Positions 1-8,927 of a DNA stretch of 64,000 bases are shown here, piece after piece. Source of the stretch: CAZTQN01 sp964615765 (lineage in GTDB: Bacteria > Planctomycetota > Phycisphaerae > Phycisphaerales > UBA1924); the NCBI GenBank assembly GCA_964615765.1, contig CAZTQN010000002.1:62001-126000 (forward strand), read 5' to 3'. Position 1 is the stretch's first letter. Each line of letters opens with the position of its first letter. The notes under the pieces are model-generated. The model saw only the letters and a program-made list of their open reading frames with translations, did not search any database and was not told the origin of the DNA. The position numbers and the translations under genes are program-made.

Positions 1-1
1 C

Positions 2-1168
2 TGGCTGGACCGCGGGTCGCTGGCGCTCGCGCTGGATGAGTACCCGCGCGCGATCGACCTGTTCGAGCGGGCCGAGTCGTACATGACCCTCACCGACCGC
101 GAGGGCTCCGCCGGCGACAACCTGGCCCGCTGGCTGATCAACGACACCGCCGCGCCCTACCTCGGCTTCGCGTACGAGGACGTGTACGTCAACACGTTCA
201 AACTGCTGGCCCAGCTCGAACGCGGCGAGATCCAGGGCGGGGCCACCGTCGAGGCCCGCCGGGCCGCGGCGAAGGCCGATCAACTGCGCGATCGTTACGT
301 CCGCCTCGCCGACACCGTCGCCAAGCGCGACGCCCGCGCGACGGGGGCCGCATCGTCCGCGCCGGGGGCGCCGGCGATGGTCAACTCGCGGGGGGAGTTC
401 GTCGAGAGCACGCTCGCGACGCTGCTGACGGCGGTCACGTTCATGAAGTCCGGCGATCGCGATCTGCAGGCCGTCGCGGGGCGCCGGCTGGTCAGTTCGA
501 TCGAGCTGCAGCAGGGCTTGCAAACGGGCGTGGATCCGCGCGCGTTCGCGGAAGTCGGCACGGCGGACCCGGCGAGCGTGAACGTGCTCGCCGTCGCCAT
601 CTCCGGGCGCGGGCCCACCAAGCGGGCCGTCACCGTCGGGCCGATCCCGATTGCCGAGTACCCGCTGTACTTCCAGCTCCCCGAACTCGTCGGCGGGGTG
701 AGCGAGGTCGGCTCGGCGCGATTGGTGACGGAGGCCGGCGGGGCGTACCCGATGCAGAAGGTCGAGGACCTCCGGGCCGTCGCCACGGAGAACTTCCGGC
801 GCGAACTCCCGCTGATTTACGCCCGCACGCTCATCCGCGCGACGGCCAAGTCGGTCGCGATCTACGCCGGGTCCAAGGCGGCCCAGTCCGGGTCTCGCGG
901 CGACACCAGGACCGCGATCCAGATCGGGACGATCCTGGGCGGGCTGGCCGCGATGATCCTGACGGAAGAGGCCGACCTGCGGTCGTGGCAGTTTCTGCCC
1001 GCGCGGGCCGACGCCGTCGTTGCGCTCATACCGCCCGGCACACACCGCGTGCGGATCGAGTTTCTGTCCTCCACGGGCGGGGTGCTGTACGCCTCGCCGT
1101 GGCGGGATATCACCGTCTCAAGCGGCCCCGCCGCCCTGTCCACGCTCGCGGAGCATTACTGGCGATAG
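2..1168 (+). CDS. COG3014-type TPR lipoprotein family, 5' partial
   Basis: The frame is open from the left edge, so the true start lies outside the window; the first visible residues (WLDRGSLALALDEYPRAIDL) look like a tetratricopeptide helix pair. The remainder fits my memory of the COG3014 family: a predicted periplasmic or outer-membrane protein of about 450 residues, with a second TPR-like part, a central stretch with the phrase SGRGPTK, and a C-terminal RSWQFLPARADAV segment. The family usually sits beside LpoB/YcfM-like lipoproteins, and here an LpoB-like gene starts 46 bases downstream on the same strand, so the two are probably one operon. Molecular role is not established; an envelope function is inferred from the neighbour. 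No frameshift is seen in the visible part. Confidence 0.75.
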   Translation, partial: WLDRGSLALALDEYPRAIDLFERAESYMTLTDREGSAGDNLARWLINDTAAPYLGFAYEDVYVNTFKLLAQLERGEIQGGATVEARRAAAKADQLRDRYVRLADTVAKRDARATGAASSAPGAPAMVNSRGEFVESTLATLLTAVTFMKSGDRDLQAVAGRRLVSSIELQQGLQTGVDPRAFAEVGTADPASVNVLAVAISGRGPTKRAVTVGPIPIAEYPLYFQLPELVGGVSEVGSARLVTEAGGAYPMQKVEDLRAVATENFRRELPLIYARTLIRATAKSVAIYAGSKAAQSGSRGDTRTAIQIGTILGGLAAMILTEEADLRSWQFLPARADAVVALIPPGTHRVRIEFLSSTGGVLYASPWRDITVSSGPAALSTLAEHYWR

Positions 1169-1213
1169 CCGCCAGGCCCGACGGGCCCCACCGACCCACG
1201 CACGGAGCACCAG

Positions 1214-1822
1214 ATGCGCCTGAACCCTGCCGCCGTCCTGATCGCACTGTCCGCCTCAACGCTCGCCCTGTCGGCGTGCGGGCCGACGCGCCGGGAAGTC
1301 ACCCGCGTCCCGGCCGACCGCGTCATCGACGTTGATTACCGCTTCAACGACTCCGACGCCCGCCAGGTCTGGCAGGGCATGGTCGACGACGCGCTGTTCC
1401 GCGGCTGGCTGGACCGCTGGTCCCAGGAAAACGGCCGTCGCCCCGTCATCCTCGTCGGCAACATCAAGAACAACACCCAGGACTACATCAACACCAAGCT
1501 CTTCACGCGCAACTTCGAGCGCGAGATGCTCAACTCCGGACGCGTGCGCGTCGTCGCCGCCCGCGATGACCGCGGCGAGATCCGCGACGAGCGCATCCAG
1601 GGCCAGGAGTGGAACAGCCCCGCGACCCGCAAGGCCCTGAAGAACGAACTCGGGGCCGACCTGATCCTCGTCGGCGACATCAACGACGTGCAGTCGCAGG
1701 ACCCGTACAACAAGACCATCGTCAAGTACTTCCAGGTCAACTTCGACCTGACGGACCTCGAGTCCAACGAGAAGGCCTGGATCGGCTCGGTCGAGATCAA
1801 GAAAGTCAGCCGGGACCGGTGA
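1214..1822 (+). CDS. LpoB-like penicillin-binding protein activator lipoprotein
   Basis: A 202-residue lipoprotein: an N-terminal signal ends in the lipobox LSAC with the lipidated cysteine at residue 22. The mature part has the YcfM/LpoB fold features: conserved start VIDVDYRFNDSDARQVWQGM, then the VILVGNIKNNT strand, a DYINTKLFTRNFEREML helix and the ADLILVGDINDVQSQ strand. LpoB proteins anchor in the outer membrane and stimulate the glycan polymerase PBP1B; in distant bacteria the target is unproven. The ATG is preceded by GGAG about 10 bases upstream. It follows the COG3014-type gene, a pairing I know from other bacteria. An 11-bp hairpin downstream may end the transcript. Confidence 0.8.
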   Translation: MRLNPAAVLIALSASTLALSACGPTRREVTRVPADRVIDVDYRFNDSDARQVWQGMVDDALFRGWLDRWSQENGRRPVILVGNIKNNTQDYINTKLFTRNFEREMLNSGRVRVVAARDDRGEIRDERIQGQEWNSPATRKALKNELGADLILVGDINDVQSQDPYNKTIVKYFQVNFDLTDLESNEKAWIGSVEIKKVSRDR

Positions 1823-1872
1823 ACGCCCGACCCCGGGTGTCACACCGCCCGACGGCGTGACGGCTGTTCTGA

Positions 1873-1898
1873 ACCCGGGCGGGCGCTCCCGCCCGGGT
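1873..1898 (+). terminator. GC-rich hairpin after the LpoB-like gene
   Basis: Bases 1873-1883 (acccgggcggg) pair perfectly with 1888-1898 around a 4-base loop, 50 bases after the stop codon at 1822. There is no T run behind it, so it may act as a Rho-assisted terminator or as an mRNA 3'-end stabiliser. Confidence 0.45.
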
Positions 1899-1924
1899 CT
1901 CCCGCCCCACCTGCCCCCCGCCTA

Positions 1925-1963
1925 ACCCCCCCACTCCCACTCCCGCCCCCGCCCCCGCCCCCG
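1925..1963 (-). repeat. C-rich tract, G-quadruplex-forming on the minus strand
   Basis: The noncoding stretch 1823-2333 holds a run of C blocks here; the complement has six or more G runs of 3-6 separated by 1-3 bases (GGGGGC repeated three times). Nothing protein-coding is visible in the gap. It lies about 370 bases before the metalloprotease start. Confidence 0.6.
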
Positions 1964-2018
1964 CGCGGCGGGATTCCGTTGACGACTCCCGTCTGACGGC
2001 CCGGCGGGTTGGCGTTGA

Positions 2019-2050
2019 CCGGTTGCCGGACCGTTACCGGCCGTTGCCGG
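2019..2050 (+). repeat. three direct repeats of CCGTTGCCGG type
   Basis: Units ccggttgccgg (2019-2029), ccgttaccgg (2031-2040) and ccgttgccgg (2041-2050) follow each other at one helical turn. The array sits in the long region upstream of the metalloprotease gene and could be a binding site for a regulator; no promoter boxes are convincing nearby. Confidence 0.5.
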
Positions 2051-2333
2051 TCGGAGGGACCCTCGACTTTCTGCCGAGCGTTCCACCCGGGGGCCTTGCT
2101 CGCCGATCCGACGTGTGCCAACCTTCCCGGGCCTGACCGGCTCGGGCAGGTTCGGGGTTCCTCCCGGATCCCGCGCAACATCTGCGGCGTATCGGGGGTG
2201 CTGGTTGACGCCGGGCGTTCGCCCGCGCTCAATCGGTACCGTCGCTCGCCGGCGGTGTCCGGGTGGTCCGCGTGCGGGCCGCGCCGGACCTGTCTGTGCC
2301 CTTCCAGTGTCCCGCCTTGGAGCGAGATCGAAT

Positions 2334-5300
2334 ATGACCACGCCGTCGCGCGTTTGTACCCCCGCCCTCCGCCGCTCACGCGGCGTGGCGACCCGGCTTG
2401 TCTGTGCGCTGGCCCCGCTGGCCGCCGCCGGGCTGCTGATCCCCTCTGTTCACGCCGCCGACGCCCGGGCGGCGGCCCTGCCCGGCGCCGGCATCAACGC
2501 CAACCAGCCCAACGCGACGGCGGACGGCCTGTGGCGCTTCCTTGACGCGATGCCCCAGGCGGTCATGGACGCCAAGCCGCTGGACCGTCCGGCGATCGGG
2601 CGGGCCGTCACGCTCGATCACGCCGTGCTCCGCAACGCGCTCCGCGCGGCCCCGCTCGAGGGCACGCCGCGGGCCGATCAGCCCGTGGTCTTCGAACTCC
2701 CGATGCCCGACGGCGCGTTCGCACCGTTCACGGCGGTCGAATCGCCGATCATGGAGCCGGGGCTGAGCGCCAAGTTCCCCGACATCCGCTCGTACCTGGT
2801 CAAGACCGTCGAGCCGGGCCTGGGCTTCGGGCGCATCGTCGTCTCGGACATGGGCTTCCACGCCACCCTGCGCTTCGCCGGGCAGAGCGTGTACATCACC
2901 CGCGCCACCGTGCTCGACCCCGTGCACCACTGGGTGTATTGGGCGACCGACTTCTCGAAGGAAGAACTGACCTTCCAGTGCCTGACGGCCGACGCGCCGG
3001 TGAAGATCCAGGACGGCCCGGCCACGCGCCCCATGGGCCCCGGCACCTTCCGGCGCGGCGACCGCACCGACGCGTCCAGCCGCAGCGGCAACGTCCGCTC
3101 GACCTACCGCCTGGCGATGGCCACCACCGGCGAGTACGCGGAGGAGTTCGGCGGGGGCACCGTCAACGGCACCATGATGGTGATCACTTCGATGGTCGCC
3201 AACCTGAACCAGATCTACGAGATCGAGGTCGCCACCCGCTTCATCCTGGTCGCCAACAACGACCTGATCATCCAGACCGACCGGCTGTTCGACCCCTACA
3301 CCCTGGCCGACGACGCCAGCGCGTCCAACGCGGTCAACCAGACCGTCCTGGACGACCTGATCGGTACCAACAACTACGACGTCGGGCACGTGGTCCACTT
3401 CACCGAGCAGGCCAACGGGCTCGCCGGCGCCATCGGGACCATCTGCATCGTCGGGCTCAAGGGCCAGGGCTACTCCGCCACCGACATGCAGCAGATGGCC
3501 GTCTCACCGTTCACGACCAACATCGTCGCGCACGAACTCGGGCACTGCTTCGGCGGGCGGCACAACTTCAACAACTGCGTGCAGGGCTTCAACTCGGGCC
3601 CGCGCGACGACCCCTCCTTCGCCATCGAGCCCGCCTCGGGCGCGACGATCATGTCCTACGCCGGCATCTGCTCCTCGCAGAACCTGCAGGGCAACGCGTT
3701 CCCGATGTTCAACAACCTGAACTTCGATCAGATGTACGCCTACCTGTCCACCGGCCCCGGGGCCGCGTGTGCGCAGACGGTCGCCGTCGCCAACACCCCG
3801 CCCACCGTCAACGCCGGGCCCGACCGCATCATCCCCTCCAAGACGCCCTTCACGCTGACGGCGGTCGGCAACGACCCCGACAACCAGCTCGGCATCACTT
3901 ACTCCTGGGAAACGCGCGACACCGGACCGGCGATCTTCATCCCCTTCACGCCCTCCGATGACAACGGCGAGTCGCCGCTGGTCCGCATCTTCGAGCCCAC
4001 GCCCAGCCCCTCCCGCACCGTCCCGCGCATCGAGGCGCTGACGGACCCGACGTTCCAGAACCCGGCCGAACTGCTCCCGCAGCTGGCCCGCACGATGAAG
4101 TGGCGCGTCACCGTCCGTGACAACAACCCCGGCGCCGGCGGGATTGCCACCGACGACCTCAACCTCAATGTCATCGAGTTCGCCGGGCCCGTGCGCGTCC
4201 TTACGCCCGCCGCCGGCACCACCGTCCGCGGGCTCACCACCATCACCTGGGACCCGGCCAACACCAACATCCCGCCCGTCAACACGCAGAACGTCCGCAT
4301 CCTCCTTTCGACCGACGGCGGAGTCACGTTCCCCGTCAACCTGCTCAACTCGACGCCCAACACCGGCTCGGCGATGGTCACGCTCCCCAGCCTGACGACC
4401 ATCCGCGGACGCATCAAGATCGAAGCCATCGACAACGTCTTCTTCGCGATGTCGTCGGCCAACTTCACCGTCAACCCGCCCATCCCCGGCATCTCGATCT
4501 CGCGCCTGGGCAACCCCGTCCTCAACGACCGCTCGGGCAACGGCAACAGCACGGGCGCCGCCGACCCGGGCGAGACCGGCGTGCTCGTCTCCGTCCCGCT
4601 GATCAACGTCGGGGCTACGCCCGCCGTCAGCGTCACCGGCACGCTCACCTCGCTCACGCCGACGGTGACCGTCCCGGGCAACTTCGGCATCTGGCCCGAC
4701 CTGGGCTACGGCGTGAACGAGCTGAACTCGACGCCGTTCTCCATCAACATCTCCCCGAACCACCCGTGCACCACGCCCATCAACCTGCGCCTGGTCGTCA
4801 GCTACGCCGGCGGGACCACGGGCAACATCGACTTCACCATCCCCTCCGGCGTCGCCGTCGGCGCGGGCATCGATCAGGTCTATTCCTACGTCGGCTCGCC
4901 CGTCGCGATCCCCGACAACTCCATCAACGGCGTCAACATCCCCATCAACGTCGCCAACTTCGGCACCATCGCCGATCTCAACGTCCGCTTCGGCTCGACC
5001 ACGTGCACCGCGGGCCTGAACGACCCGCTCGCGGCCCTGGCCCACTCCTTCGTCGGCGACCTGGTCATGACGCTCACCAGCCCGCAGGGCACCACCGTGA
5101 CGCTCATGAACCGTCCCGGCCTTTCGACGCCCAGCTCGGGCAACAACTTCTGCTCCACGCTGCTCGACGATGAAGTCGCCGGGCCGACCATCCAGACGAT
5201 CACGCCCGACCAGGCCCCCTACCCCCCGACGCCGACGCGCCCGGCCTTCCGCCCGGCCCAGGCGCTCAGCGCGTTCCGCGGCCAGAACGCCAACGGGACG

Positions 5301-5822
5301 TGGATCCTCAACATCTCCGACCGGCGCGCCTTCGACACCGGCGAACTGCGGGCCGTGTCGCTGGTGCTCCGCCCGAACAACGAGGCGGTCTGCTCGGCCC
5401 CCGCCGCGACCGGCGCCTGCTGCGCCGCGGGCAACTGCAGCATCACCAACCAGGCCGAGTGCATCTCGTCGACGTTCAACGGGACCTACCAGGGCAACAA
5501 CGTGACGTGCGGCCCGAGCACGTGCCCGATCCCGAGCGGGGCGTGCTGCACGGGCGCGACGTGCGCCGTGATCACGCCCGCGGCGTGCACCGCCGCCGCC
5601 GGCCGCTTCATCGCCGCCGGGTCCGCCTGCAACGCCCCCGGCAACAACGTCACCCCGTGCTGCAAGGCCGACTTCACGCAGACCTCCGGCGTCAGCGTCC
5701 AGGACATCTTCGACTTCCTCTCCGCCTGGTTCTCCGGCGACACCCGCGCCAACTTCAACGGCGGGGCCATCACCGTCCAGGACATCTTCGACTACCTGGC
5801 CGCCTGGTTCACGGGCTGCTGA
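2334..5822 (+). CDS. secreted reprolysin-like metalloprotease with P domain and dockerin
   Basis: A 1162-residue exoprotein. The frame is open further upstream, but the ATG at 2334 has GGAG about 12 bases before it and begins a typical signal peptide with an Ala-rich core, so I start there. The zinc site is HELGHCFGGRH (His400, Glu401, His404, His410) with a Met-turn IMSYAG (Met440), the HExxHxxGxxH arrangement of metzincins of the ADAM/reprolysin kind. Behind it come Ig/PKD-like beta domains, a proprotein-convertase P domain (about 840-1010), two Cys-rich GACC repeats (about 1024-1107), and two copies of a VQDIFDFLSAWFSG motif at the C-terminus that match GC-type dockerins. It probably degrades extracellular protein and is held to the surface or a complex by the dockerin part. 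A terminator follows directly. Confidence 0.88.
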   Translation: MTTPSRVCTPALRRSRGVATRLVCALAPLAAAGLLIPSVHAADARAAALPGAGINANQPNATADGLWRFLDAMPQAVMDAKPLDRPAIGRAVTLDHAVLRNALRAAPLEGTPRADQPVVFELPMPDGAFAPFTAVESPIMEPGLSAKFPDIRSYLVKTVEPGLGFGRIVVSDMGFHATLRFAGQSVYITRATVLDPVHHWVYWATDFSKEELTFQCLTADAPVKIQDGPATRPMGPGTFRRGDRTDASSRSGNVRSTYRLAMATTGEYAEEFGGGTVNGTMMVITSMVANLNQIYEIEVATRFILVANNDLIIQTDRLFDPYTLADDASASNAVNQTVLDDLIGTNNYDVGHVVHFTEQANGLAGAIGTICIVGLKGQGYSATDMQQMAVSPFTTNIVAHELGHCFGGRHNFNNCVQGFNSGPRDDPSFAIEPASGATIMSYAGICSSQNLQGNAFPMFNNLNFDQMYAYLSTGPGAACAQTVAVANTPPTVNAGPDRIIPSKTPFTLTAVGNDPDNQLGITYSWETRDTGPAIFIPFTPSDDNGESPLVRIFEPTPSPSRTVPRIEALTDPTFQNPAELLPQLARTMKWRVTVRDNNPGAGGIATDDLNLNVIEFAGPVRVLTPAAGTTVRGLTTITWDPANTNIPPVNTQNVRILLSTDGGVTFPVNLLNSTPNTGSAMVTLPSLTTIRGRIKIEAIDNVFFAMSSANFTVNPPIPGISISRLGNPVLNDRSGNGNSTGAADPGETGVLVSVPLINVGATPAVSVTGTLTSLTPTVTVPGNFGIWPDLGYGVNELNSTPFSINISPNHPCTTPINLRLVVSYAGGTTGNIDFTIPSGVAVGAGIDQVYSYVGSPVAIPDNSINGVNIPINVANFGTIADLNVRFGSTTCTAGLNDPLAALAHSFVGDLVMTLTSPQGTTVTLMNRPGLSTPSSGNNFCSTLLDDEVAGPTIQTITPDQAPYPPTPTRPAFRPAQALSAFRGQNANGTWILNISDRRAFDTGELRAVSLVLRPNNEAVCSAPAATGACCAAGNCSITNQAECISSTFNGTYQGNNVTCGPSTCPIPSGACCTGATCAVITPAACTAAAGRFIAAGSACNAPGNNVTPCCKADFTQTSGVSVQDIFDFLSAWFSGDTRANFNGGAITVQDIFDYLAAWFTGC

Positions 5823-5851
5823 GGCCCGAGCCAAGAAACCTCACCATCACG

Positions 5852-5886
5852 CACGCCGCGGACTACCCCGCGGCGTGTTTGTTTTT
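5852..5886 (+). terminator. Rho-independent terminator of the metalloprotease gene
   Basis: Ten paired bases (cacgccgcgg 5852-5861 with 5868-5877), a 6-base loop and then tttgttttt. It lies 30 bases after the stop codon at 5822 and points along the plus strand. Confidence 0.85.
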
Positions 5887-5913
5887 GGCCCGGACCATCA
5901 GGCGGCGACGCGG

Positions 5914-6384
5914 TCAATCGCGACGCTGATTCAGCCCGCGGAAATCACCCGCGTACCGCGCGTCGGCGAACTCGTACTCAACTTTCCGCCCCCTGATTTC
6001 CATCACCAGCGCTCGCGGACGGCGGATCTCCACCGCCGCCAGCGGCCCGAGCAGCACGACCGCCGCGCCCAGCCCGGCCATCTTGCGGTACGCCCGCGAC
6101 CACGTATCCGGAATGACGAAGAAGAACACCACCCCGACCGCGACACACCCGAGCACCCACAGCACGCGGCGCGTGCGGCGCTGCCCGAGCGCCTTCACGC
6201 GGCAATCCCAGCACGCCGGCGCTTCCACGGGCCCATACCCGTGCCGCGCCGCCCGACGCCACAGCCCGCGCCGATCGCCGATGTGCAGCGTCGAGCCCGG
6301 CCGCTCGGCGCCGCAGCAGATGCACCGGGCCGGAAAGACCGGGGCCGCGTCGCGGTCGAGGGTGATGGTGACGGTCTCGGGCAT
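5914..6384 (-). CDS. small membrane protein with cysteine pairs
   Basis: A 156-residue protein I do not recognise. It has CICC near residue 21 and CWDC near residue 58, probably one zinc ribbon, followed by two hydrophobic segments (about 73-93 and 103-117) and a basic then acidic tail. The ATG has AGGA 8 bases upstream. It follows the gene at 6445-7170 by 60 bases on the same strand and may be co-transcribed with it. The two-cysteine-pair plus two-TM layout recurs in several proteins in this window. Confidence 0.65.
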   Translation of the reverse strand: MPETVTITLDRDAAPVFPARCICCGAERPGSTLHIGDRRGLWRRAARHGYGPVEAPACWDCRVKALGQRRTRRVLWVLGCVAVGVVFFFVIPDTWSRAYRKMAGLGAAVVLLGPLAAVEIRRPRALVMEIRGRKVEYEFADARYAGDFRGLNQRRD

Positions 6385-6444
6385 CGCCGTCCTGCCGCCA
6401 AGCCCCCGCCCCGAGCCGCGTTCGTCCGCCGCGTGCGCCGACGT

Positions 6445-7170
6445 TTAGCTGCTGCCCTTGCGCATCTGCTCGATGCCCTCGGGGAACGGGTAGCTCGGGA
6501 AGACGCCCACGTGCCCGAAGCGCCAGTGGTTGGGCGCTGGGTAGACGTCGCCGCGGAACCCGGCGTTGTACATCGTGCGGAGCACGGCCTCGAAGCTCGG
6601 CTCCTTGCCGTCGGGCCCGTGCAGCTTGTTGGCCCGCGCGTTGAGGAAGCTCACGCTGGCGACCGGCTGGCGCTCCTTGCGCCCGCGCAGCATCTTCACG
6701 ATCGTCGCGAAGCCGCGCGAGAGATCCTCGAGTGTGAAGTGATCGCGCCCGTTCGGCCGGAGGATGGCCAGGATCAGCAGGCTGTCGAGGTCGTACTTGA
6801 GCACGTACGGCTCGCGATCGCGGGCGGCGTGGATGGAGACCGAGTCCTGGAACATCTTGGCGAAGCTCGTCACGCCGCGGGCCGTCCACTGGCTGGCCGG
6901 GATGAGGTCGACCAGTTGGGCGACGATGCCGTGCGAGTTGTCGGTGTCGTTGACGCCGCAGATGACCGAGCGGTACCGCCCGTCAAGCATGTCGCGGAGC
7001 ATGTCCTGCCCCCACATGACGCGGATCCGCTCAACGGCCCCGGGCCCGACGCCGGCCCCGATGGGCCCCGCGGGCAGCAGACTGACACGATCCGGAAAGC
7101 CGTCGGTGCGCATGAGCATGTCGGCGTCGTCGTCGTAGAGGCGCGAGCCGTTGGTCGGTTGAGCGGGCAT
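6445..7170 (-). CDS. conserved-looking protein of unknown function
   Basis: A 241-residue soluble protein. The frame continues upstream, but the ATG at 7168-7170 has a strong AAGGAG seven bases before it, which fixes the start and avoids overlap with the plus-strand gene at 7277. No signal peptide, membrane segment or motif that I can name; the segment SVICGVNDTDNSHG and the C-terminal NHWRFGHVGVFPSYPF look conserved in character (aromatic and glycine rich). The small zinc-ribbon gene at 5914 lies directly downstream. Function unknown. Confidence 0.7.
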   Translation of the reverse strand: MPAQPTNGSRLYDDDADMLMRTDGFPDRVSLLPAGPIGAGVGPGAVERIRVMWGQDMLRDMLDGRYRSVICGVNDTDNSHGIVAQLVDLIPASQWTARGVTSFAKMFQDSVSIHAARDREPYVLKYDLDSLLILAILRPNGRDHFTLEDLSRGFATIVKMLRGRKERQPVASVSFLNARANKLHGPDGKEPSFEAVLRTMYNAGFRGDVYPAPNHWRFGHVGVFPSYPFPEGIEQMRKGSS

Positions 7171-7276
7171 GGTGGGCTCCTTGGTCTGCCCCATGTTACG
7201 CGTGCGCGGCGGGCATTCCGCGCGCTCGGGGCAACCCACGGCCCCGACTTCGGTACCGCTTGGGGCAGCCACGATC

Positions 7277-8011
7277 ATGTTTGCACGCCCGTCGCAACCC
7301 CTCACACCTCGTTGCCCCGGGTGCCGGCATGAACTCCGCACACTGCCGGACGGCCCGTGCCCGGAATGCGGACGCCTGTTTAGCATCGCGGAGCTGCGCG
7401 ACATCGCGAAACAATCGCACAGCACCGGCACGCTCGCGCAGGCGGTGCCCATCGGGATCTGGATGATCGTCGGACTGATCGCGGCCGCCGCCATCATGCC
7501 GAATCATGCCAGAAACACGCTTGAGTATTTTCTTCTGAACGCGGTGCTCTTCGCGATTGCTTGGGGCGTGACGGGCGCGGGTGTACGGGAATGGAAAGTC
7601 GCCGCGACCATCGGCGCGCTCGCCGGCGCAGCCGCGATATTGCTGAAGGCCGTTCATCCCGCATCCGAGTTCCCCAACCGCCCCGCCGGCGGAGACCATG
7701 CATGGGTCGCGGTCTGGCTCGTCGTCATCGCCCTGCTCGCGCCCGCCGTGCGCTCTCGCTCGGTCTGGAGCACGTGCGTGCTCTACGGCACAGCCGCATT
7801 TTCCGCCAGTCTGTTCGCCCACCTGACGCTCGGGGGCCCGCACTGGTCCAATCTCCCCGACCCGCGGTCCGGGCAAGTCCATCGGCAGTACCCGCTCACA
7901 ATCGCGGAAGCCCGCGTGTTCCTCGCTGGCGTCACCGTCGCCGCGCTCGCGATCACAACGATCGGTGTCGCGGGTTTGAAGCGGCGCGAGCGAAGGGGCC
8001 GTTCGCCCTAG
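7277..8011 (+). CDS. zinc-ribbon multi-pass membrane protein
   Basis: A 244-residue protein. It opens with a zinc ribbon CPGC-x11-CPEC at about residues 13-31 and then has about five hydrophobic helices, ending in a basic tail GLKRRERRGRSP. This is a common type of planctomycete protein of unknown role, related in layout to the two larger proteins at 10268 and 11234. I place the start at the ATG at 7277, directly before the ribbon; upstream in-frame starts overlap the opposite gene. It converges with the methyltransferase gene, stop codons one base apart. Confidence 0.65.
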   Translation: MFARPSQPLTPRCPGCRHELRTLPDGPCPECGRLFSIAELRDIAKQSHSTGTLAQAVPIGIWMIVGLIAAAAIMPNHARNTLEYFLLNAVLFAIAWGVTGAGVREWKVAATIGALAGAAAILLKAVHPASEFPNRPAGGDHAWVAVWLVVIALLAPAVRSRSVWSTCVLYGTAAFSASLFAHLTLGGPHWSNLPDPRSGQVHRQYPLTIAEARVFLAGVTVAALAITTIGVAGLKRRERRGRSP

Positions 8012-8012
8012 C

Positions 8013-8927
8013 TCAGATCGGCGGCATCGCCGCCCGCAGCTGCGTCTCCGCCCGCGGGCCGTGCATCTTGCTCCGCCCCGCGACGCGGCGGCTCCACGCC
8101 ACCACGCTCCCCGCATGCACGGGGCACGCCCGCGCCACCACGCCGAAGGCCTCGATCTGCCGGCGGACGCGCTCCGGGTCGCCCGGCGCATCGACATGCA
8201 CCCGCAGCACATCGACCCGCTCCAGCCACGACAGGTCCGCCTCGAACACGGGCCCGGCGATCCCGATGGCGTCGATGTGCAGGTAGTCGATCACGCCGCG
8301 CTGCGGGCGGCGTTCGTCCAGCACACGCCGCACAATCGCGCTGATGGTCATCGACGTCACCGTCTCGCGCAGCGGCGTCGACGGGCGCTCGGCGGTGCCG
8401 GTCTCGAACACGCGGACGCGGCTGTCGCTCGGCCCGCCGATGCGCACGCGCCCGTTCTCAATCCACGCCGCCGCTCGGATCACCGCGCTCTCGCCATGCC
8501 CGGGCCGATCGCCCGCGAGCCGGCGCGACTCGTTCCAGAGATCCAGGTTCTCGCGGCACATAACCCCCGTGCCCGCGCCGGGCTCGACGCTGACGACCGT
8601 CGCCCCCGCGTGCCGCGCCAGCAGTTGCCGCGACGACAACCCCCAGCCCGCGCCGATGTCGAGAATCAGCGGCTGCGGCGCCAGCGGCGCCGGCGCGGCG
8701 CACGGCACCCGCGTCAGCCGGTCTTCCAGGTGCACCGCGCCGTCCTGCGTCATTGGCACGCGCAGCGGCACGCCCTCGAGCGCCGTAAGCAGCACGTCGA
8801 TCGACGCCGCGCCCGGTTCCGCCCCGTCACTCCGCGGCTCGCCGGCGGCGAGCGCGCCCAGACGCTCGCGCGTCCGCGCGTCGATCACCCACGGGAATCG
8901 GGTCGCCGGTTCGATCACGGCGTTCAT
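8013..8927 (-). CDS. FkbM-like SAM-dependent methyltransferase
   Basis: A 304-residue protein with a Rossmann-type motif LILDIGAGWGLSSRQLL (motif I) followed by VVSVEPGAGTGVMCRENL (acidic motif II), and later YLHIDAIGIAGPVFEADLSW, which resembles the IKIDVEG region of FkbM methyltransferases. The substrate is unknown. Its ATG overlaps the TGA of glyA (ATGA at 8924-8927), so its translation is probably coupled to glyA. Serine hydroxymethyltransferase supplies one-carbon units and might support SAM supply, but this link is inference from gene order. Confidence 0.7.
   Translation of the reverse strand: MNAVIEPATRFPWVIDARTRERLGALAAGEPRSDGAEPGAASIDVLLTALEGVPLRVPMTQDGAVHLEDRLTRVPCAAPAPLAPQPLILDIGAGWGLSSRQLLARHAGATVVSVEPGAGTGVMCRENLDLWNESRRLAGDRPGHGESAVIRAAAWIENGRVRIGGPSDSRVRVFETGTAERPSTPLRETVTSMTISAIVRRVLDERRPQRGVIDYLHIDAIGIAGPVFEADLSWLERVDVLRVHVDAPGDPERVRRQIEAFGVVARACPVHAGSVVAWSRRVAGRSKMHGPRAETQLRAAMPPI

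Noticed and set aside
2115..2333. An upstream in-frame start that would lengthen the metalloprotease by 73 residues
   Set aside because: It would bury the signal peptide; the ATG at 2334 has a GGAG site and a normal signal sequence.
3504..5834. A 776-codon open frame on the minus strand
   Set aside because: Antisense shadow of the metalloprotease; low-complexity translation.
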